A stretch of DNA of 64,000 bases from Galaxea fascicularis. Taxonomy: Eukaryota; Cnidaria; Anthozoa; Scleractinia; Euphylliidae. Below the pieces are notes generated by a model. The model was not told where the DNA came from and searched no databases. It saw nothing but the letters and a program-made list of their open reading frames with translations. Shown here in pieces: positions 61,016 through 64,000 of the stretch. The position numbers were made by a program, and so were the translations under genes. Location of the stretch: NCBI GenBank assembly GCA_948470475.1, contig OX419343.1, forward strand, positions 12,374,434-12,438,433, read 5' to 3'. Numbering within the stretch: position 1 is the first letter of the stretch; each line of letters begins with the position of its first letter.

Positions 61016-62304
61016 GATATATGTATTCACTGCAGCAGATTAAAACTAATGGTTCTTCTTCTTCCTTGTGAATCCATGGTTCTGTGAAATTAAAAGGAAA
61101 CGAGAAAGTGACAAGACAAAAACAAAGTTTACCTTTCACAAACTTGTTCCCTCGATCTTTTTCCTGCAATAAACGTTTCAGGCGAAAAATTTGGCGAAAA
61201 GCTCATCCACTGAAGCCGTTGATCCTAAAAAATGAAAAGAAACTGTTTTTTTAAGTGTTGACTTGGTGATTTAAAATTGCGATTTTTTAAGTGTTGGCAA
61301 CTAACGGTTTGAGTCGGCACCTTGTAAGACTCCATAAGGGATTGGAGCAACCCAGTTATGTATTGCTGATGCTTTAGGGCTGAAGGAGTGCTGTGATCTG
61401 TGATACCCAAATTTAAAAAAATCGATAAATGACTCAGATTCGAATTTTCACGCCGTTTTATTTTGTGCTGTTGTCGCTGAAAAGGGTATTGTCGTCACCT
61501 TCCAAAACCTAAACCTCATTATCGAGCGTCCAGCGTCCGCTCGATAATGAGTTGAAGACACAGAGCTGGTCTTTGCACAAACTGTAGGCCATCGTTAATC
61601 TGCCAAAACCATGCAGGTGCATGTAGCTATACAAAGCAAAATGAAGATTAGGCCATTACAGGTAATCTTTGGTACTTTCTGTGCTAAATTGGCTTGTTAT
61701 AATGAATGCGCTAAATGCACAGACGAAACCAGTTTAAAAAGGAGTTATCGCAGTTCAACATCTCTTTCTTAGCTTTTAGAGTCAGGCCTTTGAATCATTG
61801 TGAATAGATACTGAAAAGTCCTGATGGGAGTATTTTTAAAATTAAGTTTACCGTTTACCGTTTCTTGTCTTTAATCTAACTAGCAACGATTTTATCTTAA
61901 AATGCCTAAACGTTACTCAATAAAAGATGAGCTTAATTCTAAATGTATCTTTCATGCATGTGCAAAAGGACAAGATTAAAGGGTACATTAACTTTCCTTT
62001 CAAGCAATCACTTCAATTGAATGGAGTTCCTGTAACACTGATAGGATTTTAGAAAGTGGAAATAAACGGAGCTCTGTAATCGCGACGCCACTTTTTAGTC
62101 AGTGAAAGGCGGCAAGGATACATACTCTTTGGCAAAACGCTATCCAAATAGAAAAAGAGCTTTTCAATTTAGTCCCTGAAGTTAAAGTTCCGTTTTAGCG
62201 GTATTGCTTTCCTATTTAGATGGTTTTTGAGTGATTTTAGGAACAATGTACCGCCTTCAGTCGTAGGCAACGGGTAGAAAAAGCGATACGTGATTTAGTC
62301 TCGA

Positions 62305-62718
62305 ATGTATTTCAAAAAGGAGGGAATGAACTCGAGGATGTTCTTTATAATAATAGTAATAATAATAATAATTGTAATTAACAAGAAAGAGCGAAAGGGG
62401 CTAATCATCGATATTGCTGTACCAGCTGATGTAAGAGTGGAGGAAAAAGAAAGGGAAAAAGTAGAAAAGTATCAGGATTTGAAGAGGGAGATTGGAAGAT
62501 TGAGGAAACTTAAAAAGGTGGAGGTTGTACCTGTAGTAATCGGGGCCCTTGGAAGTGTCACCAAAGGATTTGATAGGTGGATTGAAAAGCTAGGGATAAC
62601 ATTCAGTGTTGGAGTGGTGCAAAAGACTGCGTTGTTGGGAACTGCAAGGATATTGAGGAAGGTATTGGAAATGTCGGAAGAAGAGATAATTCCGTTAGCC
62701 CTTGGTCATTTGTTGTGA
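62305..62718 (+). pseudogene. C-terminal domain of a non-LTR retrotransposon polyprotein (fragment)
   Basis: The open frame of 137 codons starts in an ATA microsatellite that gives a run of Ile, so its first ~25 residues are not original. The rest reads KKERKGLIIDIAVPADVRVE, EKEREKVEKYQDLKREIGRL, VVPVVIGALGSVTKGFDRWI and VVQKTALLGTARILRKVLEM. I recognise this pattern (I-D-x-A-x-P-x-D...EKEREKxEKYxDL...VVxGALG) as the domain that ends many cnidarian non-LTR retrotransposon polyproteins, downstream of the reverse transcriptase; the exact clade is not certain. No reverse transcriptase precedes it here. A truncated insertion with an intact frame. Confidence 0.65.
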
Positions 62719-62778
62719 CTCGCCTAATGGAAGAAATCACGGCAATAACAACAGCCAGAACATGATGTTAAACAAAGA

Positions 62779-64000
62779 TAATAATAATAATAACTTTATT
62801 TCAGTGTCTAATCTTCCAGCTGGCCTGTTATGGGCTAACTAATCGGGGACACTATCCTATTTAAAACATACAACAATCTTTCAAATTTACAATAATAAAA
62901 TTCTTAGGCTACAATAAATATACACGGTGGATAATCAAATACATTTCCAGAAATGATTGCTCACTTAATTCAAATCTATATATCAAGCTACTGCATGTGG
63001 GGCAGTTGCCATTACAAAAGTCGTTCTCTCTTTTACTAATGATATTGGCCATAAAGGCCGTTAACGTCTGTCTCTCTCTGTCTCCTGGGCTACGTTTTGA
63101 CTTAAGTCGTGGTCCGAAGAACTTCAATGAGTGCTTTCCATGCCTGACGCTGTTAAATCGTGGGATATAGAAATCAGAATTTCTCAGATGGTGATTAGAT
63201 GGCGTTCCGCTGAATAGGTCCAGAACATTCTTAGGGAGTAACTTATGTTTGAACTTGAACATAAATATTGCTATATCTTGAAGACGCTTATTATCTTAGG
63301 TGGTAAGATTGGCGCATTTTAATAAGTTGTTATATGACAAGTTCCAATTACAGAAAACCGCCCTGAGACCTCTTTCGTTCACGCGTTCCAGTTTATTTCT
63401 ATCCGAAGCCTTACCTAAATGACAGACTGGGTGCCGTATGTAAGATGGGGTAAAATCGCTGTCTTATAAATCTGAAGTTTGGCTTTAGTAGGGATCAGTT
63501 TCCGAAGCCTCATTAAAACACCAATCAGCTTACTTGCTTACAGATAGCTGAAATGTGTTCTGAGAAATGCAGGTCTTTATCCAGAGTGACACTTAATAAT
63601 AAAGTTCCTCAATTACGTTGAATGCATGGTGTCGAAGGCCTTACTCATATCCGTCGATAAAATGCCTACGGTTTTCCCAGTGTCAATGGCTTGTTTCCAG
63701 CCTTAAACTGGATGAACTAATGTTGTCGACTCATAGCTGTACAGCTTACGGTAGGCCGACATAAAGGGATCAAAAATCGGTTCATAGAATGTTGATATTT
63801 GTTTACTGAAAAACTTCTAATAACTTGTCGACCGCTGTCAAAATAGTAATAGTTCTATAATTACTCTTCTCCAGCGGATCCTCGTTTTTGAACACCGGGA
63901 TCCACTCGCCTTTCTTCCATGATTTCGGCTAATACTTTTCCGAAATACATTGAATTAAAATTTCAGTAAGTGGACCTGCCTGCTCCTGTCTGCTCATGTC
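62779..64000 (-). mobile_element. Decayed non-LTR retrotransposon with internal deletion, running off the window
   Basis: Minus strand, 3' end at an ATA microsatellite (62779-62792) preceded by AATAAAGTT. Reading 5' to 3' from about 63935, with frameshifts and stops: GEWIPVFKNEDPLEKSNYRT, ITILTAVDKLLE, SAYRKLYSYESTTL and STDMSKAFDTMHS (reverse transcriptase motifs 1-4). Then the sequence jumps to LDKDLHFSEHISAICK and RLRKLIPTKAKLQIYKTAIL, so the region with the catalytic F/YxDD is deleted. The last open piece (62909-63262) reads MFKFKHKLLPKNVLDLFSGT, LRNSDFYIPRFNSVRHGKHS and LKFFGPRL. It is inactive, and older than the LINE at 28913-30006. Confidence 0.8.

Overview
This is a piece of animal nuclear DNA, almost certainly from an anthozoan cnidarian and most likely a stony coral. 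The evidence is intron-rich genes with GT/AG borders encoding animal proteins, a single-exon amine-type GPCR, AT-rich spacers, and very many short inverted-repeat transposons, tRNA-derived repeats and CR1/L2-type retrotransposon ends. The species cannot be fixed from the sequence alone. There is no bacterial-style operon, CRISPR array or prokaryotic promoter.

Layout. (1) 87-7607, plus strand: last eight coding exons of STT3B, the catalytic oligosaccharyltransferase subunit; the 5' part lies outside the window. Its introns are packed with transposons. (2) 7608-16168: non-coding, with dispersed repeats, including paired Penelope-like terminal repeats. (3) 16169-17344, plus: last two exons of a METTL27-like methyltransferase. 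(4) 17345-22203: repeats and the SMARCE1 promoter. (5) 22204-34083, plus: complete 13-exon SMARCE1 (BAF57), an HMG-box subunit of the SWI/SNF (BAF) chromatin remodeller, with a truncated LINE in intron 8. (6) 34084-40574: non-coding, with a near-perfect 1.2-kb palindromic DNA transposon bounded by a 6-bp target duplication. (7) 40575-41834, minus: intronless rhodopsin-class GPCR carrying the aminergic Asp3.32. (8) 41835-60476: about 18.6 kb with no recognisable gene, one small transposon and a perfect hairpin. (9) 60477-64000: nested miniature transposons and two retrotransposon remnants.

The four host genes act in unrelated processes (ER N-glycosylation, methyl transfer, chromatin remodelling, signalling), and nothing suggests a functional cluster. 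All exon joins given here keep an open frame: 332 residues are visible for STT3B, 182 for the methyltransferase and 339 for SMARCE1. The more unusual material is in the mobile DNA: the fold-back element at 36340-37553, hammerhead-ribozyme-like cores in the Penelope-like repeats, a tandem tRNA-derived unit, and several nested insertions whose order can be read.
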